A stretch of DNA of 64,000 bases from Anniella stebbinsi (Eukaryota > Chordata > Lepidosauria > Squamata > Anniellidae): positions 25,373,501 through 25,437,500 of the forward strand of contig JARDYH010000006.1 in the NCBI GenBank assembly GCA_029215795.1, read 5' to 3'. Each line of letters opens with the position of its first letter. Within the stretch, counting starts at the first letter, position 1. This document shows, piece after piece, positions 1 through 13,700 of the stretch. A program made the position numbers and the translations under genes. The notes below the pieces were generated by a model, which saw nothing but the letters and a program-made list of their open reading frames with translations, was not told where the DNA came from and searched no databases.

Positions 1-109
1 GATGAAGGCATCTGCCATCTGTCACCTTGCATCAAAGCTGCAGCAGAAGCGTGCCCCAGTCGATGGTGACCCCTGATTGGTTACCATCTGCTGGACAGGC
101 AAGGGACAC
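1..109 (+). repeat. Dispersed repeat (family T), partial copy at left edge
   Basis: Words such as GGCATCTGCCATCTGTC and CCCCTGATTGGT match the reverse complement of 34,175-34,270 with scattered differences. The same family, more diverged, is at about 2,390-2,700. Nature unknown. Confidence 0.55.
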
Positions 110-1540
110 AAGCACACACATCCCCTCCTCCTTCATCTCTCTTTTTGATGTTCTCTCAGTCTTTTTTTTTTTTTTTTAATGGAAGGAAATAGGGGGACAT
201 TTGGCAATGCGAGCCACAGGCAGGCAGGCAAGCAAGCAGGCAGGCAGGGGGAAGAGACGGGAGAGGGGGCTGGCATAATGCGAGCCACCCATGGAATAAC
301 ACCTCCGCACCTCTCTGGCATAGCAGAAGGACACCAAGCCGGAGATGCATAAATGCCAAAAAAGAACAAAAAACTTTAAAAACTGGGGGTGGGGGGGCGT
401 GGACATGCAATGATGGGCGAGTGCGGATACACAGGCGCGGCGGCGGCTCCTTGCAGCGAACTGTGCACTTGCGCTCTTTCCCATACGGATAGTGGGAAGG
501 AACGCAACTAGGGGATCGAAGGCTCACGGCGCCAATGAGCCGCCATCAAGACACAGCCTGAGAGCCGTTTGGGTTGCTTTCACCCTAACAATGCTTCCAG
601 ACAAGGCTGTTATGGTGCCATCACCCTGCCTAATTCACAGACCTTGTCTTCTACCTGTGACCCTCCTGTGTTTTCTTACTGCTTCTTCCATCTTTTCCCT
701 TCATGTAGAAAACCCACTGAGGAGAAAAAGATGGAACAGTAGCTGCTGATTGCTGCCACCAGCAGCCCCCTCCATCTGGAAGCAGTTTAGTCTGGAATTG
801 TTCACGATTTTTTTTTAAAAAAAATCCAAATGACAGCTTTGCCAAGGTATAGTATAGTGTGTGTGTGTGTCTGTGTCCTTCTGTCTTTTGTTCAGAACGG
901 ATTTGTGCTAATGTTAAAAAAAAAGAAGAAGTAAAACAAAGCTGCAGTGCCAAGCTGTCCAGTGTGAGTTTGCATTAGTAAGGAACTGTGCTATTGGGGT
1001 TTTCCAGGGCTACTGAGCCTCTATGCCAAAGGGTTACTTTTCATTACAACTTCTGCCTCGGTCACTGCTTCCTGATCACTGGGGACGCAGCATTACCAAA
1101 CTGCTCTTCAACTGGCTCTCAGTTGCATTCCTGTCCCCCATGCCACTGGGAAGGCTTTAATGACTGGGTTTAAATCCAAGGTTGCTCTACTGCTTACGCC
1201 ATAGGACCTTCTCCTTGATCTCCTCCCTCCTGCAACCCCCTGCACACTTTCCAAATCTGCTCCAGAGGGTCCCCCCAACTCACTTGAGCAGATCTGGGCC
1301 CCCTGCAAGGGTCTGCAGGAAGGAGGGGAAAACTGCCCTGCCAGCAGTTTCCATTCCACTGGCAGATGGTCAAGAGTTGGATGGAGCCCATATGCTTTCC
1401 TCTCGCTCATTTTCTATGCTTTCCTTAGTGTGAAATAACACCATTTCACACTAAGAAAATTCAATTAAAAATTAATCACAGGTAATCAGATTCTTTGGGT
1501 CAGAGTAGGGCAGAGTCCTTTTTGGCCAATGGGAGGGACC
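110..1540. other. ARAP3 intron sequence, no gene seen
   Basis: Left-edge intron between exon 19 and an exon outside the window. Holds a T15 run at about 163-177, a CAGG/CAAG-type simple repeat at about 217-247 and a short GT repeat near 858-872. No further coding or mobile element signal was recognised. Confidence 0.5.
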
Positions 1541-1554
1541 CCTGAACTCCTCAC

Positions 1555-1718
1555 CGTACTGGGTGATGAAGGCAATGCAGCTGTTCACAATGATGGGGAT
1601 GCCACTCCTACTGAGCTGCTGGTCTCGCAAGGCATTCCCCTGGCCTCCTGCTGAAGCCTGGATAGCCATGCACCATGTGGAAAAGTCCAGCCAGCATACA
1701 CCTTGAAGACAGAATGTC
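1555..1718 (-). CDS. ARAP3: ARAP3 coding exon 19: PH4 end and start of RhoGAP
   Basis: 164 nt, acceptor CTTCATTTGTAG, donor TACG|GTGAGG. Reads RTFCLQGVCWLDFSTWCMAI, then SRSGIPIIVNSCIAFITQYG, which is the first helix of the RhoGAP domain. This is the last ARAP3 exon in the window: no match to the next RhoGAP segment (G-x-YRK) was found in positions 1-1,554. Confidence 0.95.
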
Positions 1719-4700
1719 CTACAAATGAAGAAGAGTGAGTGAGTGTGACTACTGGGGCTGGTGAGCAGAGGCTCTTTCCTGTCCCCTGACAGTGGCATCT
1801 ACCTGTCTCTAGATCTGCCCCTACCTGTCTAACAGGGCCACCTCTCAAGCCCTGGCACAGACTATGGTTATTCTGATACTAGACATGTCTTATGTCCTGC
1901 TCCACTCTGCTTGTTGGAGGGAGGAAAAGAAAACAGCAGAGACAAGGAAACTTCAAAGCTGTTTAAATGACCCATAGAGGATCCCCAGACCTGGAAGGAT
2001 GGGGTGGGGGTGGGGGCAAAGGTAGTGAGCAAAGTATCCATCATGAGGGACAGTGATGGAAGGTACCCAGAGATCTTAACGCAGAGACTTTGGCACCTCA
2101 TTCACTGTGGAAACTTGCCAGAGGAAGGAGACGCTGCTAGTCTGCTCTCTGCTGTGGTTCAGCAGCACCACTCTGGATGGCCAGAGGGTGGTACTGCACC
2201 TACCATTTGGCAAGGCTCAGGTGACATAAGGGCCAACAGAGTTCTACTTGAGGCCATAAAGCTGCTGACTCTGGCCCAGCTTGTCAGTCTGAACAACTCA
2301 TTGCCCAAATGTAGTCTAAGCTTTCCTTAGGGGCTCTCTGTATGCAGGGAAGGCCCCGCAGTGGCTGCGGATCTGTTCTGATTTGGTTAGACCATGCAGG
2401 CACAGCGTCACAGCCATTGTGGGGCCTTCCCACGAAGCTATGGTTCGAAAAAGTCAGGGGTTTACCCCGAGTTTTTCAATAGGAGCGACATCAATGCGGC
2501 ACTTCTACTGTCTGACGTCACTCCGGGGCCAATCCAGGGATGCTGCATAGTACAAGATTGGTCACCAAGAAGAGGGCAGAGGCAGCTCTGGTACCCGGAT
2601 GGCCGCTCAGAAACCCCACCCAATGCCGCCCTGGGAAAGGGAAAGCGTGGGGTTTTAGAGGGAGGCGGTGCCAATCTGGGGCCATGAAGACAACCCCTTG
2701 AACTCTGCTACTCATTCCACAGATCAGCTACCAGCTTGCCTAGAGACCTCCAATAATTTGTAGAAAGGCCAAGAGGGTGGCAAAGTTTCTGAGGGCCAGG
2801 ATTTCATAGTTCAGGGCCTGCTTCTTCTATAGTAATTGTAAGTGTCACAAGCTCACTGAGCGACTTCTATTCCCAAGCTGGTGAGATTGAGACACTTCTT
2901 TGTCTAAGGAGCTTTTGAAAGCTGTTTTCGTTCCCATCAGTCCTGAAATAGAAGCCAAGTAAGGTGAGCAAAAATAAGGCACAGCAGTACTCCTGCACTG
3001 TCCCACCACTATCCATTCCTCTAACTACCCTACAGTACTGCTGGTTCCATCTGCAGACTAGATAATAACCCATTGGGATGGGATGGAAGGGAAGGGAGAG
3101 GGGCTATCTGTCGCCAGTGCAGCCCAGCTGTCTTCCTCTATCAAGAAGGTGCTGGAGCATGAGAGAAGGCTGCAGGTTTACTTTGCCTTTCCACACGAAC
3201 CCAACTCCCAAGTGCTGTTATCCTGATTCCATCGCTCCATCCCTGCTACACATATCTTGACAGGGACAGCTGGGTTTTGAACTGTGAGATTATCTGAGGG
3301 CCCCTTCCTCTTCACACATCTCACCGCCCCATCTCCACCAGGATCAGCATCTCCTTCTTTTCTGGGCCTTCAGCAAGGGGAACAATACCTGCAACAAAGC
3401 AGCGGAAGGAGAAATCAGATACAGGCTGTTTGTAGAAGTGTGTGAGCCAGGCACCTTGAGCCAAGCCCAGGTGGGACTCTGTCCCACAGCCAGGAATATT
3501 TGTAAAAAACAAAACACCCCCCTTTACTTACAAATATTTAAATACCAATGATAGTATTTGGTTCTCTCTTAATGTAGGGGAGGGGCACAGCCCTTCCCTC
3601 ATTTGTTAGGGATGGGATGGGACTCACTGAGCTCCTGAAGCTGCCGTAGGTTGATACTGTCCTCAGCTGCCCCCTCTTCTCCTGGACAGATGAAGAGGTG
3701 CGATTTTTGGAGAACGAAGAAACCTTGCAGCCACTGACTGGGATTTAACATGGACTTGTAGCAGAGCCTGCCCACCCTCTGGAATTCATAGCCCAGCAGG
3801 CAGTGACAACTGAGAGGGGTGAACCACTGCAAAGGAAAGGGGTGTCAGATCTGGAGAAGCACTTGAAGGACATACAGGACCTGTGAATGTTGGCCTAAGC
3901 ATGCAAACTGGATATGGGCATGTTACCTACTGTGACTGACAGGGATGGTATATGGACATGAAAGACGGAAGATGGGATATGGCATGAAACTCTTCTACAT
4001 ATGGGAAAAGGGCACACCAGAAGGCAGGGCAAAGCAATGTCGCAGTCTGGACCACAGTGCACCAGGGAAGGACAGATTGTTCTGCTGTGCTAGGAAAAGG
4101 AGGTGCCTGCGTGGCATAGGAGCTGCATGGATAACCTCATGCTCAGAGGTGCCAGTGGAGTCGTGCTGCATGCTGCTGCTACTCCCTGCTGTTACCTTGC
4201 CAATGGCGCTGGCCCAGGACTGCAGACTGTCTGGCCCATCAGCCTCCAACGGCTGAACACGTTCACTGCCCAGATACAGCTCCAGTGTGAAGCGGAACCT
4301 GTTTGTAGCAGATGAAAGTGTCACGCAGGGTGGGCAGCCTGGAGAAGTAAGGGCTCCACTTTTAGAGCCAACACCAACAAGACACAACGCCACGGCGCTG
4401 GGAGTGGTGGTGGTTGGTGGGGTAAGCCTTTCAATCTCACATCATTCCCAAAAGAATTTCACTCCAACCCCCTGCTGCTATTTGTGCCACCAGAGATGAT
4501 TTCTTTAGCAGGACAAATAGCCATTTCAAGGGGCAATTTAGACTAGGAAAATGGTGTAGGCAAAAGAGTGAACCCCCCTCCCACGGCAGTATCATCCCAA
4601 TCCAATTTTACACCTTCCTGATGCTATTTCCAAGACAAATAGAAATGTCAGAGGGTAATTAGGGTAATCTTGGTCACGTGATTGGCAGGTGCAAGGGTGA

Positions 4701-7700
4701 GGAAAACAACCAACGATGCGTTGCTTCTCCCGAGGATTGTCAGAAACTGGACAATGATGCCATATAAATGACAAGCAGTAGCACGATACTTGGTGGTCAC
4801 CAGCGGCAACCATTCATGGTACTTTGGGCACAGTTGCAGGGTCTCGCTAGAGTCCCTGTGACACACCAGCTCCTCAGAAATAGAAAGCAGTACAGGAAGG
4901 AAGACTGGAGGCCCTGTTGTTATCAGAAGGTGCAGATGTGCCATGCAACTACAGACCTGGAACCTGGTGCAGACAATAAGTCAATATTTTTCCCAGTTGC
5001 CTAAATCCCTGGAAACCGCTCTCAGAGATGGATCCCAAACCTGATGGCCTAAAAATCTTGTCTGTGGTTTGCAAAAAGATGGAATTACTGTCCACAGTCC
5101 TACAGTCTTGTAAAGCAGTGTTGCCAGGTTATCAACTTGGAATCCACATCTCAGAGCACTGGAATTCCAGGATTTGTTAATTTTTCAGAACATTCATAAA
5201 GGAAGCAGGGCAGAGGAGGAGGGGCTCTTCCCTATCTCTTGTTTATGAAAGGGCAGGATCCGGACATGCAAGAGAGATTTCCCAGTTAGTTTTTGACGTT
5301 GCCTCATGAATTTTTAAACTATTTTTAAAGAATCAATTTAGAAGTCCTTTCTTGCTTGCGTTTAAATTCAAAGCAACCTCTGATTTCCTTAAAATGAATT
5401 CAATTGTACCTCAATTGCATATTGTGCTTTGGGGTTTTCAATCACTGCCTTCTCCAGAAAGTTGGCAGATTGATTCAATACCCAGATAACACTGGCCTGC
5501 TTTTAAAACGAAGGTGTGTGAAGGCATTCTGATGGCCTAGACTGCAGATGGTGGCAGCACACCAAGGTTTTTGTGTATTCTTGATCCTTGATGAAGGGGA
5601 GGGGGCAGGTCCTCAAGCTGTCACATGGTTCTCTGCTTTGCTCAATAGGGATGAATCCAGCACTATCTCGTGGTGTGGCACCATCACCAGCCACACGAAT
5701 GTGAGCTCACTTTGGCAGGGATTAATTTGAGGGATAATATGAATAGGAAGAGAACTAGACCCGCCATATTTCCACATACCAGTCTGAGGAGCCAGGACTG
5801 GCCACTGCCTCTGTCCTGTTCACACCCAGTGAAATCACATCAGCCATTTCTATCTTTCCCACTGGCTCAGAGCTCCTATCCGTCTCATAGAAGAGGAAAG
5901 ACTTCTCCAGTGAGCACCAGACTCTCTGAAATTCTACAGGAGAGAGACCATTAGCCAAAACCATTACTCTGCTACCCTCAGGCTGTAGGCCCTGGCCATA
6001 TCTTATACTTGCCTTCTCTGCTCTTCTTGGTGACTGTGAGTTTAGCCATGGCTGGAGCCTTGTACAGGTAGCCACAGTGGGCAACTGGTTGTGTAATCTC
6101 ATTGTAGACACCTTCTGAGCTCAGTGCCTCCCCTCCAAGATTGCCTGTCCAACACACAGAATTCATGTATTTAGTTCCAGGAATAAATTGTCATATGTAT
6201 AAAAGATTTTGGGAATGAGTCAGGTAAACACATACAGACAAACATCATGCTCTGTGGAATGAAAATAAATTCAGTAACTGACAAACAGACCGTTTTATAC
6301 TTAAAAAGTAAGAAAAACATATATTAAAAACATGCATTTAATTTTAAAATCATAATTGGCCATTATTCAAACCCAGCTTGTAAAATCCTATATTTCCTTT
6401 AAATTTCCAAGGGGTATTTTTTGGTGGCAGGAAATAAAATAAATGTTTTTTGATGGAAGGTTGTGTTGTATATTTAAACAGACACACACTCATTACAGGA
6501 TTTCCTGCTGAGTCTGACTGATGTCAGGAAGACAATAGATAGCAATGAAATTTGGGAGTGTCCGTAGGGAATGACGAGGTTTAACTAAATGGGCGTGGCC
6601 AATAAAAGAAATGATTCACCCCTCCTATAAATTCTCACACACACACAATCCATGATAGAAATCATTGTTACCTGAGTATCCCACTTGCTGACCTTGCCCA
6701 GTGTTGCACCAGGGCTTGGCCTTCCAGGTGACACTGCAATCTCCCCTATCACTTCCCAGGGTGGTTGCAAAGAACTGAAACATTGTCTTCAGCAGTCCAG
6801 GCCCAGACACAGCGGCACACAGGGCCTGAGAAAAGGAAAGCTATCAGCAGAACCATCTCCTACAGGGCCATCAGGCACTGCAAATTCAAGCCCCAGGAAA
6901 AGATCGTTCAAGGGCTACTTTTCCCCCGCTCCCCTAGGTAGCTCCAAATTGGCAACAGTTTTGCGTTCACAGAATGAGGAAAGAGTGTCTCTCCTCCTGC
7001 CTGTGCAGATCTAAGGCCCCTGTGGGTCAGTGCACTGGAATTCAAAGGCAGGACTTATAACCAATTCATTGCTCCCTCAGATCCTCAAGACAGATTCTGC
7101 AATGCAGAAAGACTTGAATAATGGTCTTACCTGCAAAACCTTCTCCTGGCTGCTGTACTGTGGGTGTGGCATGCGGTAGCGCCCATAGCGGTACTTGTAC
7201 GTGATGAAGTCTCGCCTCTGCTCAGCACTCGCATCGGAGTACAAGGCCTCAGAAGGTGGGAGGTGTGCTGCCCAAAACTTGTTCACTTGCTCATTCCCCA
7301 ACATGATGAACAGCTTTAAGAGAGAGGGAAGGAGCGACAGGGCAGATCAAAGAAGAAGTGCACCTCGCCCCGTAGTGCTTGTACCCCGAGAATCCCAATT
7401 CAAAATTAGCCTCCTCAATTCTTCTTTTGGACAGCTGTGGGATTTCTACCCGTTCAGATCTGGCCCTAAGCAATCCCCAATCTCCAGGCCCTCGGATAAA
7501 GGTTTCATACCTGAACCATTTCATTGCTCCAGATACTTGTGTCCAGCTTCAGACTCTGCACCTTCGAAATGCTGGAGCCCAGGCTCCGGTGTTGACCTGT
7601 GGATGCAGAGAGGCAGTGAGCATAAGTTTCCTATGGCAGATGTAAGATCCAGCTACAGGTGACACAGAAGCCCAGCCTGACAGAAGTGGAGCTGCCTCTT

Positions 7701-10700
7701 CAACTGCCCTGGGAACTGGCTTTAACCTCTGGCACTACACAGAGCTGCTCATTCACGTCAGGACTGAAAATGGATGACTGTGGACGCTGCTCCAATCAGG
7801 AGCAGGCACTAATCTGAGGGTGCCTCTTCACGAGAGGTTTAATGCTCTTTGAAGTCTCATTAAAAAATTTACCTCCACCCCAGCGGAGCGCAAATGGGGC
7901 GTAGAGGCGCGTTATCTCTCCGATTATGCGCATTATCGAATGCGCGTTAAATTGCGAGTTTTATTTTGCTCCGTCCGTTAAAGCGCATTTTGACTGTGTG
8001 AATATGCGCTTATGCGCATTAACTACTTGTAAACCGCATTTTGGACATCCTTTAATGCGCTTTGCCGCCTCTCGCCGCCTCTCTTGCAGAGGGATTAGGC
8101 GTAAATGCGCTTCTGCGATTATGCGCATAATCGCCTAACCAGGCGCAAAAGCGAATCCTTGTAGAGGGGACCTGAGACACTGAATCTGAAACTGGGCAAT
8201 GCAAAAGCTGCCATCGCTTGGGTTGTGGGCTTATATCTTGGTTCTGTTTCCATTTCCAAGGTGCTTAGCACTGGCCTATCACAGAAGGATGCAGGCCTGA
8301 TGGGCATGGCCTTGTCTTTGAGGGCCTCCGAGGAAGGGTACTTGGGCCACTCTCACCATCCACGCCACCTGAACCCTTGCAAATGCGGCACCCTTCCACA
8401 CAGATGCACTTGCCTGCACACTGCTTGCAGATCACCACACACAGGTTGATGGAAGCCCAGTCGGGGCTCAGGGCGTGACAGTCAGCGCAGAACCTGTTGG
8501 CTTTGTTAGACCAGATCTTCTCAGCCACCTCATAGTCATAGAGTGTCTCAGCAATGGAATTCTGCAAGGCCTCCATCCACACCCGCTTTTCTCGCTCAGA
8601 CTCAGCTCCAAAACTGAGGAAACACATATCTAAGGCTGTGGAGTCGAGCCTCAGAGCAAACACGCCATAAATACTCTGCTTGCAGCATCCAACACCCAAC
8701 ACCCAAATATGCAACTCTCAGAACTTCAAACATCCCAGGGCTGACATTAAGGATGTGCTACGCAAGGAGTTATCTGCTCCTCTACAAAGGTTATGGATAA
8801 CTCTGTGTGTGTGCGTGTGTGTTTGATATTTGAAGATTCTAAACTGCAGTCTAAACAACTTACAGTCCTTTTGTCTTTTTCAACCTCCCATATTCTGCCT
8901 TACTCAGAAAGCTGAACAAATGGGCCCCAGCATTAGGGTGAGCTGCAGGTTTTTGTGTGCTGTCAAACATAGGATATCCCTGCCCTCCATCACAACTCCT
9001 TCCCTCCCTCCCTCCCTCTCTCCTCAACCCTACCCCCCACCCCAAAATCTGGACACTGAAGAATGAAGCAGAGCATGAAAAAGTTGCTGCTCCGCTCCTT
9101 CCAGATGAATGAAGCAACAGCCTTCGGGGCAAGCTCCTTTTCCCCAAGGGGAGAAATACCTGGAGGGGATGGTACAGCAACATCCTCAGGTTCCCTGGAG
9201 TGCTGCCCGACTCCTTAGAAGTGTCCCTCCCAATGGAAAATGCACGCTTGCCCCTGAGGCCCCATGGGAGCCTTTGAGACGATCCCCCTTTTCCCAGTGG
9301 GGAAGGCACCTGGGACAGAAACTCCTGCATGCCAAGAAGTCTGCAGGGGCTGCTGCTGCTGCTCCACTCCTTCTAGGTATTCCTCCCCATAGGAAAAAGG
9401 AACTTGCCCCCGAGGCTCTTATGTTAAAACAGGGACCTCTGGGCCTATCTCCCATTTTCTGGTGGGAGGGATGCATTCCCTTGTGCCCCAGGAAGCGAGA
9501 ACAAGAGTTTTCAAAAAAGGAAGGGCGCCATTGCTGCGCAGCTCACACTCCCCTGGTGTCACAGGGTAGGCTGACCAGAAAAAATCCAGGTCAGGGCTCA
9601 TGTAACTTTAACAGTTGTAGAGAAAAGGGAATTTCAGCCAGTGTCATTTGTATGCAATCAGTTCCTGGTGAAATTCCCTCTTCATCACAACAGTTAAAGT
9701 TGCAGGGGCCCTGCCTTCTTTTGGATATGGTCACTCTAGTATAGTGCCTGCACCTTTAACTGTTGTGATGAAGAGGGAATTTCACCAGGAACTAATTGCA
9801 TACAAATGACACTGGCTGAAATTCCCTTTTCTCTACAACTGTTAAAGTTACAGGAGCCCTGACCTGGATTTTATCTGGTCAGCCTATCACAGGGGGACTC
9901 TGGCGACGACACTCCGTTTCTTGCTGATAAGGATGCCTGGAGGAAGCAGCAGAGCACAGTTCTCTTGCACGGCTGCCGGAGACTGGCTCAGCTTCTTGGG
10001 TCAGCAGTGGGCTTCCGCAGGTGCACAGACACGTTAACCCTCAGTGCTGGTCCTTCCCAGTGTGCAACATGACAGCACTCGAATGTCCCACCTTGCAACC
10101 CAGTTTGTGTTACCTGAAGATCTTGAATGGGGTGATGAGCTCAAAGCTGCGGCCTTTGGCTTCTCGGATGGTGGTGCTGTGCATCTCTATCAGGCAGATG
10201 GCAATGCCCATTTTGAAGAACTGGGGATGAAATTGGGACAGAAATCATATAGCCAGAATGATGCCCCAATTACAGATGTGGCACTTGCCCCCAATAGGGA
10301 GAGCATTATTTTCATCCACATTTCTCCAGCAAGGCCTGAAATGAAGGAGGTGGGGGGGGGGAGTAGAAATGTCTGGTGCTGGCTATGACCTTGCAGGGCT
10401 TGTACTCCCCCATGGCTCCCCGTTGGCCCAATGCTGACATGTCCTCAATTCCATTATGAGTCATCTTGCAGCAGCAGCATTCCTACTAAGGTGGAGGAGA
10501 GGATCCTTTTCCCTTCCAATCCTGCCCACAGGGAAAAAAAATCATTGCAAACAAGGCTGCCTCTACAAGAGAGGTTTAAAGCTCTTTCAAGGCACTTAAA
10601 TTTTTTTACCTCTACAGGAACGGAGCGCAAATCGGGCGTAGAGGCGCGTTATCTCTCCGATTATGCACATTATCGAATGCGCGTTAAACAGCGAGTTTTA

Positions 10701-13700
10701 TTTTGTTCCGGCTGTTATAGCGCATTTTGACTGTGTGAACAAGCGCTTATGCCCATTAACTACTTGTAAAGTGCATTTTGGTCATCCGTTAATGCGCTTC
10801 GCCGCCTCTCGCCGCCTCTCGTGCAGAGGGATTAGGCGTAAATGCGCTTCAGCGATTATGCGCATAATCGCCTAACCCGGCGCAAAAGCGAATCCTTGTA
10901 GAGGGGACCCAAGTGACCTCATCGTCCAGTTCTTCACATCTGAGAAGCGGAAAAGGTGCTCCAGAGTTCGGCCTTTGAACCCCTGATTAGCATATAGCAC
11001 CAGATGTGTGTTTCTGAAAAGGTCTAGGAAAAAAAATTCCCAAATGCCAATATTATGGGCCCTCAGGCATGGTCTGAAGGGCCACAGAATACGAAGGATT
11101 CTCCCCTCCAAGGCTGAAGGCAGCAAGCACTCTGACCTTGGAAAGGGGAGGTGGAGACCCCCCTCTCCCTCCCTCCTGGCAGCCAGTGCAGAAACAGCTT
11201 TGCTGGCTGCTCTGCAAGGTCAGAAAAGCTACCTCAGGGTGAGGGGGAGAAGGGTCCCTTTAGTGGCTGGGGAGGGGAGGGGAGAGGCCAGGATATGAGC
11301 TATACCAAGGCCTCTGCAGCCTCCTTCCTTCACTCTCTGAAGGTGTTGCTGGGGTGGGGGTGGGGAGACTGTCTATCAAAAAATGCAGGGCGGGGAGACA
11401 AGGAGGCAAAGATTGCCCCCTCTGCTCCTCCTGTCTTGCACTGGATAACTGGAAGTCTCCGAATTTGGGGCCTTCTGATCATCAAGGGTGCAATCGATAG
11501 GACTGTGCCCTAGATAGAGGTTCTTAATGCTGAAAGGTTCTGGCACCCACCTGCTCACTTTTGTACAGCCACATCTCAGCCAAGATAAGCACCACAAATA
11601 GCTTGGATTTGTAGCCCTTGAGATCTAGGTAGCCAACCTTCTGGAAGTGGGTTCTGCTGCTGTTGAGGCCTGGCCAGGGACAAAGCAGCCGCTGCTCGGA
11701 CACTTTATGCTGCAGGGTGCTGCACCACTCATTCCGCTGGGCTACAGGGGTGATAGCAAAAGGTCAGAGGTCACAGGAACTTTTGGACGCTAGTTCTGAT
11801 AGGAACTGGCAGAAGCATCATGTGCAGAGCTCAAGATATTGTTATCCCTCGCTGCACTTTCCCAACCTCAAAATGAGGACCAGATGAAAAGGGCCAATGT
11901 AGTTTCGGCCAGGAGACTAAGGGTAGGCAGTGACATTACCTGTGTGACTTTATAGATCACTCCGTCAAGTATAACAAATGGATCAAACCTCCAAATACAT
12001 ACGACTCATGATGGAATGGTTTTATCTATATACACTTTTTCAGATATATCACCTCATGCTCTAACATGTAAAGCAATTGCTCTTGTATATCTAAGATGGT
12101 GATTTTTATATCAAATAGGCCTATGCTTACTTATTGAATATTACAGTTTATGCACTTGATTAAATAAAACTTAACAAAATATTTTTTTCTTAGAAAGGAG
12201 GGAGGGGCAGGTCCAGGATGGAATTTCTCACCCTCACTTTCAGCTCGGAAGACAAAGATCCTGTGCTTCGTGACGACCTGGAATTTGTGGTCCTTGGTGG
12301 AGCGCACCACGTCAATGACAGGGAGAGGAATCACACCCTTTGGATACGGCTCCTGCAATAGCCCAAGCATGCAGGCAGTTTCACTTTGACATTTTCCCAC
12401 TAAGCCTTGGTTCCAACTGAATTGATAATCTAGTTTTACCACCCACCTATTATCTCTCAAAAAGAAATAGAAGGGAGACACGTTCATGTACCTAAGCCTT
12501 AAAGACACATCAGAGGGCCACAGCTGGGGAGCGTCTCACTCTCTTGGTCTCAATACCACACCTTCCACTGCCATGTCATCTCCCCATGTTGGGCATGTTC
12601 ACCCTTCTCTTCCCAATTAACTAAGACATGGCACTGTTTCTCCCAGCTCTTTGTCTTCTGTCCTTGCTGCCAGCCCCACGAGGCCCCCAAAGATGCCACC
12701 TTTAGCAGCCAGAGTTTCTGTTATTCTTTTCCCACCTTCTCGTTGTTAAAATACATGAGTTTTTTCCCATCGAATCTGACGAAGCGTCGCTGGAAGACGT
12801 AATTCCTATTGAGAATGAAAGGGAAGCCCATTGAGTTCAGAGCCCTTAACCAGGGACATCCCGCTACATTGCTAGAACTCATGAAAAGGCTGCTGGGGCA
12901 CAGGGCTGAATGTGACCTCAGTAGGGCTCAGTCCCACAAGCTGTCTTTAAAGCTCATCATTGAAAATGTTTCAGCCCTAGAACAGTGGGCCTCTTAACTA
13001 ATGTTGAAGAATAAAGAGCATTTACTTAGTTGATTCATCATAAGCCTTATGAAATAAAACATACAATTTGAATGTCTAAGTACACATTAACAGAAACATG
13101 TGTGACAACCTCGCAATGGATAGTTTTTCTAGACAAAGGCATCTTTTAGGTAGGGGCAATTTGGATCAGTGAAGTAGTACAGTGGGTGGGTGGGAGTCGA
13201 TGGAGAAAGCACTCCCTCATCCAGCTTCTCCTGAAGTTGCACTTGCTTGCCTCTCCTGAAGTTGCATTTGCTTGGCTGTCCCACTTTTGTACATGGCCTT
13301 ACATTCTTACCAACAAAAGCTATCACTCATTGTCAGAAGGAAAACAGCCAAAAAAAATAAATTATTTCTGTTCCTAGCAGCTTATTAAAATTTACCTTCA
13401 CTGATTAATCCACTAAGAGGCTCCATCACACTAGCAGTTTAACGCACTCTCGCCATGCCTGGTATCTGGTTTTGCAGCATGGGACTCACATGATGTCATC
13501 CCTGTCCTGCACCCATTTCACCACTTTTCCTCTGTTTTGCATATTATTTTGGTGCAGGGAAAGTCTGGATTATTTTCCCCAAGCGACTTTAATGCACCCT
13601 AAAGCCTCTGTCTAGTGCTGTCCCCTTGCTTTTTCCTTTGTTGTGTGTGTGTGTGCTTCGAATGGAGTCTTGCTGACAAATGGGGAAAGGGGAGGGCGGG

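Noticed and set aside
9109..9744. 211-codon plus-strand frame as a gene
   Set aside because: No domain or conserved motif, antisense within an ARAP3 intron, and its end lies inside fold-back element P.
10910..11126. Extra ARAP3 exon (reading NQGFKGRTLEHLFRFS)
   Set aside because: Exons 8 and 9 join in phase 0 without a gap relative to the family, and no matching acceptor/donor pair is present.
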